Shown: positions 39,301-49,128 of the stretch, piece by piece
Layout of the letters: every line of letters begins with the position of its first letter
How positions within the stretch are numbered: position 1 is the stretch's first letter
Origin: Phalacrocorax aristotelis
Lineage: Eukaryota; Chordata; Aves; Suliformes; Phalacrocoracidae
Assembly (NCBI RefSeq): GCF_949628215.1
Contig: NC_134311.1
Location: forward strand, 62,170,205-62,234,204
Reading direction: 5' to 3'
Length of the DNA: 64,000 nucleotides
The notes under the pieces: generated by a model
The model's input: the letters and a program-made list of their open reading frames with translations, nothing else
Told to the model about the DNA's origin: nothing
Databases searched by the model: none
Position numbers and translations under genes: made by a program

Positions 39301-42286
39301 CTTAATGGCTCCACATTGCTCAGTGGCCATACAGGCACACTCTTGGAAGAGTGCCAATTTTCCCGCTCAAAATATCTGGCTCCAGCCCTGGTGAGGCCAG
39401 TCCCCAGCAGCGACCTGATGCTATGGAAGACACAGTACCTGCTGGAGCTGCTAGTCACAGAATGAGAGTGCTTATAATCTTTCAAGTTCAGGCCCATGTA
39501 GCACACATCTCCTCAAATCTCTGAAAGGCAAATATGTGAGTTAATGGCAGCTATGCACACATGTGCTCCAAGCAATGTGGTCCAAATGGCATCTTGTTAA
39601 TGAAAGACATTTGTTTAAGAAGTGGTGACAATTTTTTTTCCCTAACAATTTCAGCATTCCGTTCGGCAACCTACCGTCCTTTCAGTTTTGGTCTCTGACT
39701 CAGCAGTCTTTCCTTCCTTAACTGCTAAGCTCAGGGAGAAGCAGTAGCCACCCTTGTCCATGCCCGCTGCTGTGGGCAGCCCCATCACCCCGGCTGCCAG
39801 TGCCAGCTCCTTTCTAGGCCCTTATACGGAGATCAGCCCACGCCGACCTTGCGCAACTTGCTTTATCTCAAAAAAAAGAATAAATGGTGCTGGCACAGAG
39901 AGGTGGCTGCCAGAGCTTGAGCCTAATGCACAGACACGCACACACAAGTACGTTTTGCCTCTGCACCCGTCAGTGAAGCTTTCTTCTGCGTATGAGAATG
40001 CTGGCCTCTCTTCTGTCCCCAGGTCCTCCATACTGAGCCATTTTGCTGTGCTTACATGTCAGTGCTTCACCCCTTCATCCTCAGCCCCATCCCCTCTTGC
40101 TGACGGTCTCACTCTGCTCAGCACCTGGCAGAAGTGCTACGAATTTCACAAGTGCATCACTCACATTTGTCCCCTCTCCTGTTTCTAGCTCCTCTCTTCA
40201 CTTCTGCCTTTTCTGCTTTTTGCCTTTTGCAGGGTTTTTTTTTTCACCTCAAGTATTCTCAAACACTTTACATCTGTCTTTTGACCTTGTCTCCTAGCCA
40301 TGACATTAAAGCACAGACACATAAGCTTTGGTTCATGTCTGCCATTTGTCTGATGACTTCCCTTTCTCATTCTGTCCTTCTGAGAACACACGTTTTTCTT
40401 CTGTCTCTCTCCCTCTCTTCCAGCCAGGTGATTAAGGGCATCCTTTAGGAAGGGCTAGATTACCTCTCTACTTTTGCTGCAAGCCAGGAGTGAGACTTCA
40501 TCAGCAAAAGGCAAAGGGTGGCCTGCTCTAGCTGCAGAGCATTCCATTACATAGTAAAGTAATATTTGCATAAAGAAGATTTTCCTTCACAAATGTGCAA
40601 GTCCGCTTGGGTCTGGCTTCTTTCTTTCTTTCCTTGCTCTTGCATGTCCTGCTCCCACAGAAGAAAGCCATCTTCAAGCCCACTTCTCATCTCAACACCT
40701 ATCATTCCTAATCACAAGGAAGTTACTTTCCCTCCTTCTTTTTCCCAACCTCTTGTTTTCTTATTTATCCTTGCACCTCCTCCTTAACCCTCCCTAGCTG
40801 AAATATTGCTGTTGTTGCTCCTCAACTCAATTGGCTGAGAGCAGAGCTCACAAGGCTGGATTTCCATATCTCTGCCCAGGCTGTTATTCATTAATCCAGG
40901 CTGCTGTTGAAGGACCTCTGGGAAGTTTTCTCTGTCATAACTGCTATGCAGAACAGTGTGAAACACCATAGCACCAAAAGGAGTTATTATGGACCCCTTC
41001 CCATCCCTCAGGGTGGACCCTCGATTGGTTTGTTATTTGAGCAGTCTGGGGAGCAGCCGATCTCTGCAGGGTTCACAGTGCCCTGTGGGCCTTCCCAGAC
41101 ATGATGTAAAAGGCAAGAACTTCCAGAGCAGGTCCTCTGTCCTCAGAATAGATCAGGAAATAAAAATCCTTTGTAGACAGGATCCCATTTTACACTTCTT
41201 TTTCCTGAGCTTAGGAAACAGAGGTGCCTTCTGGAGGCTGAGTTGGTAGCTTGCAATAGCTTTGAGAAGAAGGACTCTTACTCCGTCCTGTGGGGAATGA
41301 GCACGGCCCATTTCAGCATATTCCCATAGTTCTAATCTGTCTGTGAATGGAAAAAACAAAAATAAAACAAAATTTAACAGATTAAATTGCTGGCAGCAGT
41401 GGTAGGCAGTCTTGGCAGGAGGCAATGGGAAGATGAGCAGGGAATTGTGGGGACAGTTTACCTGTCATAAGTACGGTCTTCCATGCATTTCCATTTGCAC
41501 TGCAAAAAGCAAAATGTGAATTTCCAGTTTCTACTTGAAATGTGACCATTTATTTTTTATGTTTATATTTGAGATCACAGAAACAAGATCTGAAATGAAA
41601 TCATGTTTCTCCACACCCCTGTAGGGTGCTCCCAGGCAAATACCCTAACCCAGTCTGGAGTGAAGCCAGGAGCATCCTAATGTATGAGTTGTTCAGGACA
41701 GGGGGTCTGTACTAATAAACTAAATAGGGCCAGACACAAACCTGAGCAGCAGCTTGCAACTGTCCATAATATTTAGCCATTAGCAGAACCCTGGTAGTAT
41801 TTTGGCCCTTGAGAGCCCAGGCTGCAGCAGACGAGGGGCAGGAGCAGTTCAGGGTTAGCCTGTGCCAGCCACTTTCTTAGGAAACACCTTGAACATGGCC
41901 ACTTACCTATGGAGGCAAGCGGGGTGAAGTTGTATTAGTGCATGTTGTGCCATGCTAGCTGCCCTCAGGGCTACAGAAACCATTTTCTTCACTAGAATAA
42001 ATATAGCCTCGTGGTTTGTCTTAGGTGTGTTCTGGTATGCATAAAAAATCATGCTCTTCAGGGGATTTAGGCACAGGGGCATTTAATTTCTGAAACCTAA
42101 AGAGCCATAGGCAAGGAGATAGGTACCTAGATAGTCACACCAGCCAAGAGAGCGGTGCTATTGGGCATGCAAGATAGCACAGTTACTGTTGCCTAAGGAT
42201 GTTTTTGCCAGAAAATGTAAGTGCTTTTGGTACTTCAAGTGCCTCCGCAGGTTAGACAGGTTTTTTGGAAAATTGTTCTCTTGCAG
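36397..42286. other. Unique stretch
   Basis: AT-rich to about 38.6 kb, then more mixed. There is a pyrimidine-rich plus strand at 39660-40800. Frames there (39754-40188 plus, 144 codons; 40043-40448 plus) look like products of C+T-rich composition: Ser, Pro, Leu and Phe dominate and no domain is visible. Between 41600 and 42250, words like GGCACCTGAAA and TAGGTACCTAG recur, which may be an ancient repeat I cannot name. Confidence 0.35.
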
Positions 42287-42360
42287 ATAGGCACCTGAAA
42301 CTGGTGTATGCAGCACTGAGCCCCCTCAGCACTATTTTGGGTCTGCTTTGGGTATATTTG
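42287..42360 (+). other. Candidate exon encoding a membrane-like helix
   Basis: Acceptor GTTCTCTTGCAG ends at 42286 and donor TTG then GTGAGT begins at 42361. The one open frame (enters with two bases, exits in phase 0) encodes 24 residues beginning RHLKLVYAALSPL and continuing hydrophobic (Leu, Ile, Trp, Val), the length of a single transmembrane helix. Its exit phase matches the candidate terminal exon at 42997. Confidence 0.12.
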
Positions 42361-42996
42361 GTGAGTGGACTGATCAGTTCACATTTAGATCTAGCTGGAA
42401 ATTCTGCTTGCAGTATATTTCCTGCACAGTGCACATCTGGGATGATGGCAGCTTGTCTCTCATGGTAGCATTAAACTGGGGCCTGTTTTGACCCTTGCAA
42501 GACCCTTGTAGAGTGGCTCTGCATGCTGCAGAAATAGGTGGTAATTGGGATTTCCCAAAACGTCCAAAGCAAGTTTTGCAACAGCCTCTGGTCCTGATCT
42601 GTCCCCTCTCTGCACTAATGTGGCCATATTTGCAGGACAGAGCTCACTGGGCATCCCCACATGCAGATTCATAAAGCAATTTCTCTGTTGCAGTTTACAC
42701 CACTTCATCCACTTGCTGGTTGTGACTGGACGGAGCTTATCAATTTTCACACGGTCAAAGTCAAATAAATCTCAGAAATCTTGTGAACTGTAGGCATAAC
42801 ATGCTATTCTACCTATATGCAAACTTTTTCACCACAGTTGATTCTTGACCTACCCAGTTACCATGAATACTGGAGTCCTTTGTAAAATGTCTGATTGGTT
42901 TGCACATTGTCAACATCTAACTTCATGATGTGTGGTTGTTTTAAAGACAGTATTATATGCTGTGGAGGATTTTGTTCAGATAATTTTTTCCCCCAG

Positions 42997-43251
42997 TTTT
43001 CTTGGGGGAATTTGAAACCAATAGTCATGTCTCATTTAGGAGAGATGTTTAAAATCTCACAGACTGAAACTCAGACGAACCCTTCATTATCTTACACAGA
43101 CTTCATGAGAAAAGGGAAGCCCTGCCATACAGACAGAAACTGGAGACGGAGAAAAGCCAGCATTTCTGCCAAAAGTGTTGATTCTGCCCCACTTAGGCTA
43201 ACAGAAGTTTTTCCACTGCCTGAAGGGGGATTGAGATCAGCTCCTAGATGA
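42997..43251 (+). other. Candidate terminal coding exon, 84 codons
   Basis: A strong acceptor (GATAATTTTTTCCCCCAG) ends at 42996. The frame starting in phase 0 is open for 84 codons to a TGA at 43249-43251. The peptide is hydrophilic, with an Arg/Lys cluster (RNWRRRKAS) and many Ser and Thr, which would suit a cytoplasmic tail if the preceding candidate exon is a membrane helix. It sits in a longer open frame from 42895, so openness alone does not mark the exon edge. No homologue recognised. A further symmetric exon-like segment (43289-43396, 36 codons, donor TGG then GTAAGT) follows and would be an alternative. Confidence 0.14.
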
Positions 43252-43396
43252 GAGATAGTACGTTTTTTATGTTTAGGTTTTCTAATAGCACTTTTCAAAA
43301 AACAGCATGTTATTTAAAGTGTACTTTATCTTCATGTTGAGCAACATTGGTGAAAACCAAACAGGAGACCTTTCTTTGTTGATAATGCCCTTGTGG

Positions 43397-44605
43397 GTAA
43401 GTGCGCAGAATACAGACCTTCTCTATGTATTTAGGCTGCAGACAATTAGTCAGGGGGAAAAGGAGGAGACACACTGGATTATCCTGGGAAAGCAGAGAGA
43501 ATTGGAATTGGTATTTGTGAACAACCCATAAATTAAATATTTAGATAATTTAAATATTTATCTAGTTCATTTGTAAGCCTGTCGCAGACAGCATCTCACA
43601 CATACGTGAAAATGGTTTATGAAAAATGCCCTGATATAGTCTGACACCATGGCAGAGCATATTAGTGGTTTAAAGAAATACTCTTTTTTCAGGGAAGCAA
43701 ATGATCAGGTTCCTACTCCAGACATGTCTACCCTACCCATGTCAGGTAAGTGTCATAAGGTAGAAGTTGCCACTGTTTTTTCCATGGTAACATAGCGGTC
43801 TTGCATTCCCAGATATCCAAATCTGAATGAGATTGCACTGTACAGGATAGGGCAAATTATTATCTGAACATATTCATATACCTCTGCCTTTCTCACCTCA
43901 AATCGAAAAGGTCTATGCAGGGTTAAAGCAGAGGAGAATTTAGCTTTCTGAATTTCCTATTTTTATCTTACCTCATCTTTGTATGCTACCACCTTTTTAA
44001 GTGCGAGCAGCTGAAGAGGACAATGGCTCTTGTTTACCTCCCTAAACATTGCTAATTCTCTTATGGGAGAGAGGAAACAGTGCAGTGTGTTACTACAAAG
44101 CAATTTAAGCTATGCATTTCAATGTGGACATCTAACAAGCATTCAGGAGCATGACGAATGATCTGTGGAATTGTGTTGCCCAAGTTCAGCCTTTCGTTTG
44201 GATATTGGATAATGTATCAGGTGCAATATAAATATTCTCCCCTTGCAAAAAGAAGTGCTGTAACAGTCAAGGGAAAAGACATTTTCTGTGTTTTTATGGA
44301 GGAGGCAAGGGGTGGTAAGTAATCCTCTCTAAACCACAACAATTATACAGCAGGTGAAAGATGAGGAGCAGAGCTGGTTAAATGAGATCTTCGGTGGTGT
44401 AATATTATAGAAATAACAGAGTAATATGTTATTTATTAAGGGAAGCAGAATTCTGCACCCCACAGACCTCTTCAGAGTTGTTAGTAATAAGTACAATATT
44501 TTCTCCTTAGCGATGTTCTGCTTTATTATTAATAGACAATCTCATGAATAAACCATATCTGTAAGTGCATGCAACACAACTGCCTTTAGGATGTTACTTC
44601 CTTAT
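43397..44605. other. Unique AT-rich stretch
   Basis: No gene, repeat or long frame seen. An AT-rich block at 43525-43565 contains TTAAATATTTAGATAATTTA, a near-palindromic patch. Confidence 0.45.
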
Positions 44606-44672
44606 TCACAGAATTGGAGAGCCGTGAGGCTGGAAGGACCCTGGGAGGTCATCTGCTCTCTCTGTCTGCTAC
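44606..44672 (-). repeat. CR1 LINE 3'-end fragment
   Basis: Reads as the reverse complement of a CR1 3' terminus: 'TCACAGAATTGGAGAGCCGT', then 'GAGGCTGGAAGGACCCTGGG' and 'AGGTCATCTGCTC'. Only about 65 bases remain. A 20-A run (44718-44737) lies just downstream but is not a CR1 feature. Confidence 0.6.
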
Positions 44673-44717
44673 AGACATGTCAACATTTTCAAAGGGTCAC
44701 ACTTTACCACCAATGGC

Positions 44718-44737
44718 AAAAAAAAAAAAAAAAAAAA
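44718..44737 (+). repeat. Poly-A run of 20
   Basis: Uninterrupted 20-A homopolymer, the longest in the window. The sequence just upstream (TCACACTTTACCACCAATGGC) shows no gene-like or SINE-like body, so a retroposed origin is unproven. Confidence 0.9.
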
Positions 44738-45046
44738 TTGACTTAAAATGGCTGTGATACACCAGCTATGACTGATGGCAAAGTGTTTTTATTTTCCTCT
44801 ACCTCGATTATACAGCTATAATAACTAAAACATCTGAAAAGGAGTGCAGGTTTGCAAGAAACACAAGCAGCAAAACCAAAAGCTTGTTAACCTTACCATA
44901 AACTATATCCAGGGCATATTAAGCTGCCAGCTCTTGTTGGTGCCTCTTTGTGGGTGAAATTAATTGCCCATACATGCTTAACTACCATGTGGAGGTTGTC
45001 TGAAAGCTAGGGAAATGCAACAATAGGGCTAGAGGAGAAAACACGT

Positions 45047-45574
45047 TCAAGAGAGGTTTTTTGAGCAACCTAATGGTGAGTTCACATAGGGCAAAATGTT
45101 TGCACCTACCGCTTGGCACTTCCCTAGCCAGCAGGCTGGCTTCAACGTGGGATATGCTTGTACTAAAGGCAAATTTTGCACACCCACAACTAGTGAACCA
45201 CTTGAAAACACTGTTTTGCTGTTCCCCTGGTTCTTGTGAGATCTTTGATTTGCAACAGCATCTGAGGTGAAGCACCCGCACAGCAGATGGGGGTCTTTGA
45301 GACTAGACTTTGCATTAATGTACTGTGCAAGCATAGGAGACCCCTGCGGTACAGGGAGGCTCAGGCTCCAGCCCACAAGGATTTCAGCAGTTCCACATTG
45401 CAACTTTGAAAAGCAGCCACTCCTCTGTCCAGAAGCTGTCTTTCCAAGGTAAGTCTCTAGCACGTCTGCTGCAGGGTGCTCACTTTTTATGCAGACACAG
45501 AGCCAGCTGCAATTTGCCTTGTGGCTAAGAGCAAGCAGCCTGCAGAAACCAGGTTCCATGGGCTGGGCAACTGC
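45047..45574 (-). other. Longest open frame with splice acceptor, minus strand
   Basis: The longest frame in the window (177 codons including the start used at 45580). On the minus strand a strong acceptor (GGTTTATTCTTTTGCAG) ends exactly where the frame becomes interesting (45575), followed by about 174 open codons to a TGA at 45047-45049. The peptide is Cys-, Ser- and Leu-rich, without a signal peptide, membrane helix or known motif. The plus strand is also open and splice-bounded here (45259-45448), so at most one can be real, and a noncoding RNA exon or chance is equally possible. Confidence 0.15.
45259..45448 (+). other. Candidate internal exon, plus strand, opposite the long minus frame
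   Basis: Acceptor (GATCTTTGATTTGCAACAG) ends at 45258. An excellent donor (AAG then GTAAGT) starts at 45449. One frame is open throughout, entering with two bases and leaving with two (190 bases, 62 whole codons). It has no recognised domain. The exon edges are as good as any in the window, but the antisense strand competes for the same bases. Confidence 0.14.
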
Positions 45575-46149
45575 CTGCAAAAGAATAAACCAAATTGAAA
45601 AGACATTATTGACTCAGCTGCAATGTTCAGGTCTTCAGCAGAGGCAGGGCGGCATTTAGCCTTAATGTGGTATCCAAAAACAGCTTGCTCCATTGTTTTC
45701 TCTAGGTGTGTCTTTCTCCTTTGTTAGCAGGGATGGACTGGGGGAGCTGGATTTGTCTAGCACTAGCAGCCAAACATGGAAATGTGATAACTGCATTTTG
45801 CATGTTATAAGCTGCTCTGTACCTACCACATTAAGGCTGTAACCTCAGCACTGTTGTCAGATGGTAGATTTTTGGAGTAGACCCTGATCCACCAGTGCCT
45901 CCACCAGTTGTTAAATCAGTGCAAAACAGGAGTCAGATTCTGCCACCCAGACATTTTACACTTACTTTCAAAAGGAGAAAGGCAAGAGGATAGTTTTAGC
46001 TGGATTTTAGGGCATCTGGATGCAGGCACAAACCACATGAGCACTACAAGCGGGAAAGGACTCTACTGACATACTGCCTTTCTCTGCATGTGCCTCTGTC
46101 ACCAGTGGAAGTTCCTCTGTCTGTACACATGTATAATTCCTGCACTTGT

Positions 46150-46216
46150 GAAGATGGACTAGTTAGTTGGTAGAGCATGTGCCCTGGTGCCAGCAGTGGA
46201 CTCCAGTTCCAACATT
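46150..46216 (+). other. tRNA-like relic (possible tRNA-derived SINE head)
   Basis: The phrase TAGTTAGTTGGTAGAGCATG closely resembles a tRNA D-arm with A box (one base short). About 30 bases later GGACTCCAGTTCCAAC resembles a degenerate T-arm with B box. No intact cloverleaf can be drawn: the anticodon stem and the T-loop GTTCRA are damaged. It is probably a tRNA pseudogene or SINE head, not a working gene. Confidence 0.25.
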
Positions 46217-47214
46217 TCTATGATTTATGACCATGTCTCTGTGACGCAAAGTGCAGCCAGTGGGAGCAATAAGGCTTTCAGAAATGGGACTGGACTGGGA
46301 AGATTAACTTGGGCTCCTGTTTTCGATAATGTGAAGCTTCACCTGCTGCTGCTAAAGACGCCAGGGTTATTGTGCTGTTTGCACTCACATAGGGCTGGAT
46401 AAGCCTGAGCCTCAGCATTGAAGTGGGGCATGGACATGGACAACATTTTGCTCCCTGTCCAGCCCTGGTACCCAGCCCCTGGGTGAATGGGGCACCCAAC
46501 AACCCCCACTCCCTGCCCTGGGATGCAGAACTGGAGGATTCTTCCTCCCTCTGGGAGTGTGGGCTGTTTCCTGCAGTAACCTCTATAGAAATTAATGATG
46601 CTATTATGACAAGTCTGTTTTGGGACCAGTCCAGTCATAGCTCCCAAAAGGGCACCTTGCAAGGCAGCTGTGCCAGGCTGAGCCATAATGCAAATGCATT
46701 GGCATGAGAGAGGCTGCTGCCCTGAGAGTGAGGGATGAGCCACAAGGTTTTGTTGTAAGGGGGTGGAGATGGGAGTCTCGACACCTAAACACCATGTGGG
46801 AGTCTGAAAGGGGTTAAAGACACAGCTAGCCCTGGAAGGGGGCCAGTCTGAATCTAGGGCATGTTATATTTAAAATTCATTGGAACACCCTCACATTCAC
46901 AAAAACGAACTTAAATATTATGGGACTGTGGAAGTAACAGCCACCACAGTACAAGAGCATTGCAATTAAGTACACAAACAGTAATGAATTACTTCAACTG
47001 TTTATTTGTACCTTTCTTTAAGGGTAAAATATGATGAAAATACAACGAAAGTAGTCCTTGTTTTCAACATGGCAATAGGTGTTACTTTAAAGAAGTATTA
47101 TTGTGTGTTCTTCGTCCCATACCAATATAACTTTCTTTGCCATGATGAACAAATTAAGGACATATGATGTGTATTAAGTTTGATTCCTAATTAGTGAAAA
47201 AAGTTGTATTCAGA

Positions 47215-48115
47215 AAGGTGACATCAATAATTTGATGTTCTGTTGATGCCTACAATGGTCTGTGCTTGAGTACTCTCTATGTTCAGTATTTTCAGTTATA
47301 ATTTTGATGAGGGAATAAAGGATGTACCTACAAAATTGGCTGAAGAAGATTGCCTGGATTTTGGAGGACAGGATAGGAAAAAAGGAAGGCCTTTCTAGAT
47401 GGGGAAAAGGACTAAAAATGATCAAGTGACATTTAATAAAGACAGATGATATACTATAGTTAGGTAAAAGAGGTCAGTGTAAAATGCAATATGCGAGGGC
47501 AGCGGTCCTGCTACAGGGTGTCAGCCGTGCAGTGGAGTGAACAGGGCAAGGCTATTGCAAAAATGACAAATGTTATGCTGTTGAATATTAGCAGCACCAT
47601 CATGTGAAAGTCATGGGAGGTAACCCTGCTGTATTTGCTTGGGTGAGGCCTCTCAGCTGGAGTGAATTTTCTGTACTTGGACTCAGCACTTAAAGTTGTG
47701 AACAAATAAGAGAAAGTCCAAAGAAACTCAGAGATAACAATGAGAGAAAATGCAGCTTGTGAGGAGCTGGATTTACCCTGACTCGAAAAAGAGGACTGAT
47801 AATGGACATACGAGCTGTGCCTAGAACAAACAACAAGAATACATTGCTTGCCAAATTCAGAAAAAGTGCGATAAGATGTAATTAAGTTAATTAAAGGTCA
47901 GCACACTTAGATAGGAGGAAAATTTTTCTAACAGCGGAGGTAGTTAGTGTCTTAATATTGCTTAGGATCATGTGGCAACTCTGTCTTCCCTATCCCTATG
48001 TCCCTGTTCCCACACAAATACTGTCTGGGATGCCCTGATTATGCTTTATATGGCTTTATAGCAGGGGAGTGTAACTGAAGTCCTTTCCAGCTCTACTTCT
48101 CTATGATTTTATGTC
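47215..48115 (+). repeat. Old CR1/L3-like LINE relic with partial 3' end
   Basis: Decayed RT region followed by a 3'UTR in correct order. 'TTTTGATGAGGGAATAAAGG' fits the 'gacttggatgagggcata' stretch before the catalytic box. The matching 'ACAAAATTGGCTGAAGAAGA' has lost the Ala-Asp-Asp codons. 'GGGTGAGGCCTCTCAGCTGG' then 'AGTGAATTTTCTGTAC' fits 'gtgaggcctcacctggagtactgtgtcc'. The UTR ends with 'GTCCTTTCCAGCTCTACTTC' then 'TCTATGATTTTATG', a weak octamer tail. No frame survives. It is much older than the 23161 copy. Confidence 0.6.
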
Positions 48116-48279
48116 AATTGAAGTGTTACTGTGCAAAACCTCCTCTGTCATGTGATCCAGAACACTTCATCCACTAAAGCTTTTATTCAGAAAATTTCCT
48201 TCCCACATCTATTGCAACTGGTTTTGGTTTTTTGTTTTTTCTTTTTAGTAATAACAATGGTAATCTATAGGATGAAGAT

Positions 48280-48478
48280 AACACCTTTTACCCATCACTC
48301 TCCAAACTCCTTACAAAGCTGAAGTTATTACTGGCCTTATTCATAAATCAGAAGACAGAGGCACAGGAATGTTATGGGATTGCTGTGTTCATAAAGTGCA
48401 CTGGTAGCAAAAATGGGCATGTAAACCAGGAGACATGTCTCCCAGGCCTTTCCTTAGCTGCCAGACCACATTATTTAT
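48280..48478 (-). repeat. MIR/core-SINE-like relic
   Basis: Antisense MIR order: 'CTCTCCAAACTCCTTACAAA', 'ATTCATAAATCAGAAGACAG' with 'AGGCACAGGAATGTTATGGG', then 'GGGCATGTAAACCAGGAGAC' and 'CTCCCAGGCC'. It lies 165 bases after the old CR1-like copy. Divergence is strong. Confidence 0.5.
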
Positions 48479-48572
48479 CCAACAAATTATGCTGATGAAG
48501 TTGGAGTACCAAATTCACAGCTCTAACACAGCTTGTTTTCTTTTGTAACATGAAGAAACCATAATTCTCTGA

Positions 48573-49128
48573 ATGCAGAGGAAGTCGTGGCTGGTGGAGG
48601 TCCAAGGTAAGATCCATTCCATGAATCTCTCACAGAATACAGGTTGATACAACCTGAGAACTGGGGTCACAATGTTAAAATATAATTACCTATTTTTTCC
48701 TCTGGTGAAAAACATGTTGTTCAGATTGTGAAACTGTCTATGGTTTGATTTGGTGAAGTAAGAATACTTGATGTCATTAGAAACTAATATTATTTAATTA
48801 ATTAAACCACCTCATCTTGCAATATGTAATAGAATATGTTTTCTCATAGTGTTATGTTTTCACAGGGCTCTCACTCACTGTAAAGGTTACTATCTTTCTT
48901 TTCTTTTCAGTACAAAAGCTAACTGTAAAATTTGAAACCTTTCTGGGAAATTGCTTGAATACACAAGGAACATATGAGTCTGTTTTTCAATTTTCAGTGC
49001 TTTCTGAACTTCATGTAAAGAGGTTTTTTGTCAGCTCCCTTCAGTTAGATGTGCAGCACCAGGTCCTCCAGGGTTGCAGTTTATTTTGCAGCTTTCTCAC
49101 AGCCTTTATAATTGTAGATGAACATTAA
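48573..49128 (+). other. Candidate two-exon small coding gene (83 codons)
   Basis: An ATG at 48573 directly after an in-frame TGA opens 11 codons (MQRKSWLVEVQ) plus one base. It ends at a strong donor (CAAG then GTAAGA at 48607). A very strong acceptor (TTTCTTTTCTTTTCAG) ends at 48910, and in the matching phase the next exon is open for 71 more whole codons to a TAA at 49126-49128. The 304-base intron is plausible. The second exon's frame is stop-free from 48884, just before the acceptor. Against it: no recognised domain, no clear promoter or AATAAA close after the stop, and AT-rich codons. It may equally be a noncoding transcript or chance. Confidence 0.15.

Larger units (their letters stand above)
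44738..47214. other. Unique stretch holding the overlapping exon candidates and tRNA-like relic
   Basis: Apart from the entries at 45047-45574, 45259-45448 and 46150-46216, nothing is recognised. The phrase 'GAGTCAGATTCTGCCACC' near 45930 resembles an old amniote-wide repeat seen again near 61240. A GC-richer patch at 46380-46830 is open on both strands without coding character. Confidence 0.35.

Noticed and set aside
39754..40448. 144- and 104-codon plus-strand frames
   Set aside because: The region is strongly C+T-rich on the plus strand, giving Ser/Pro/Leu/Phe-dominated translations with no motif.
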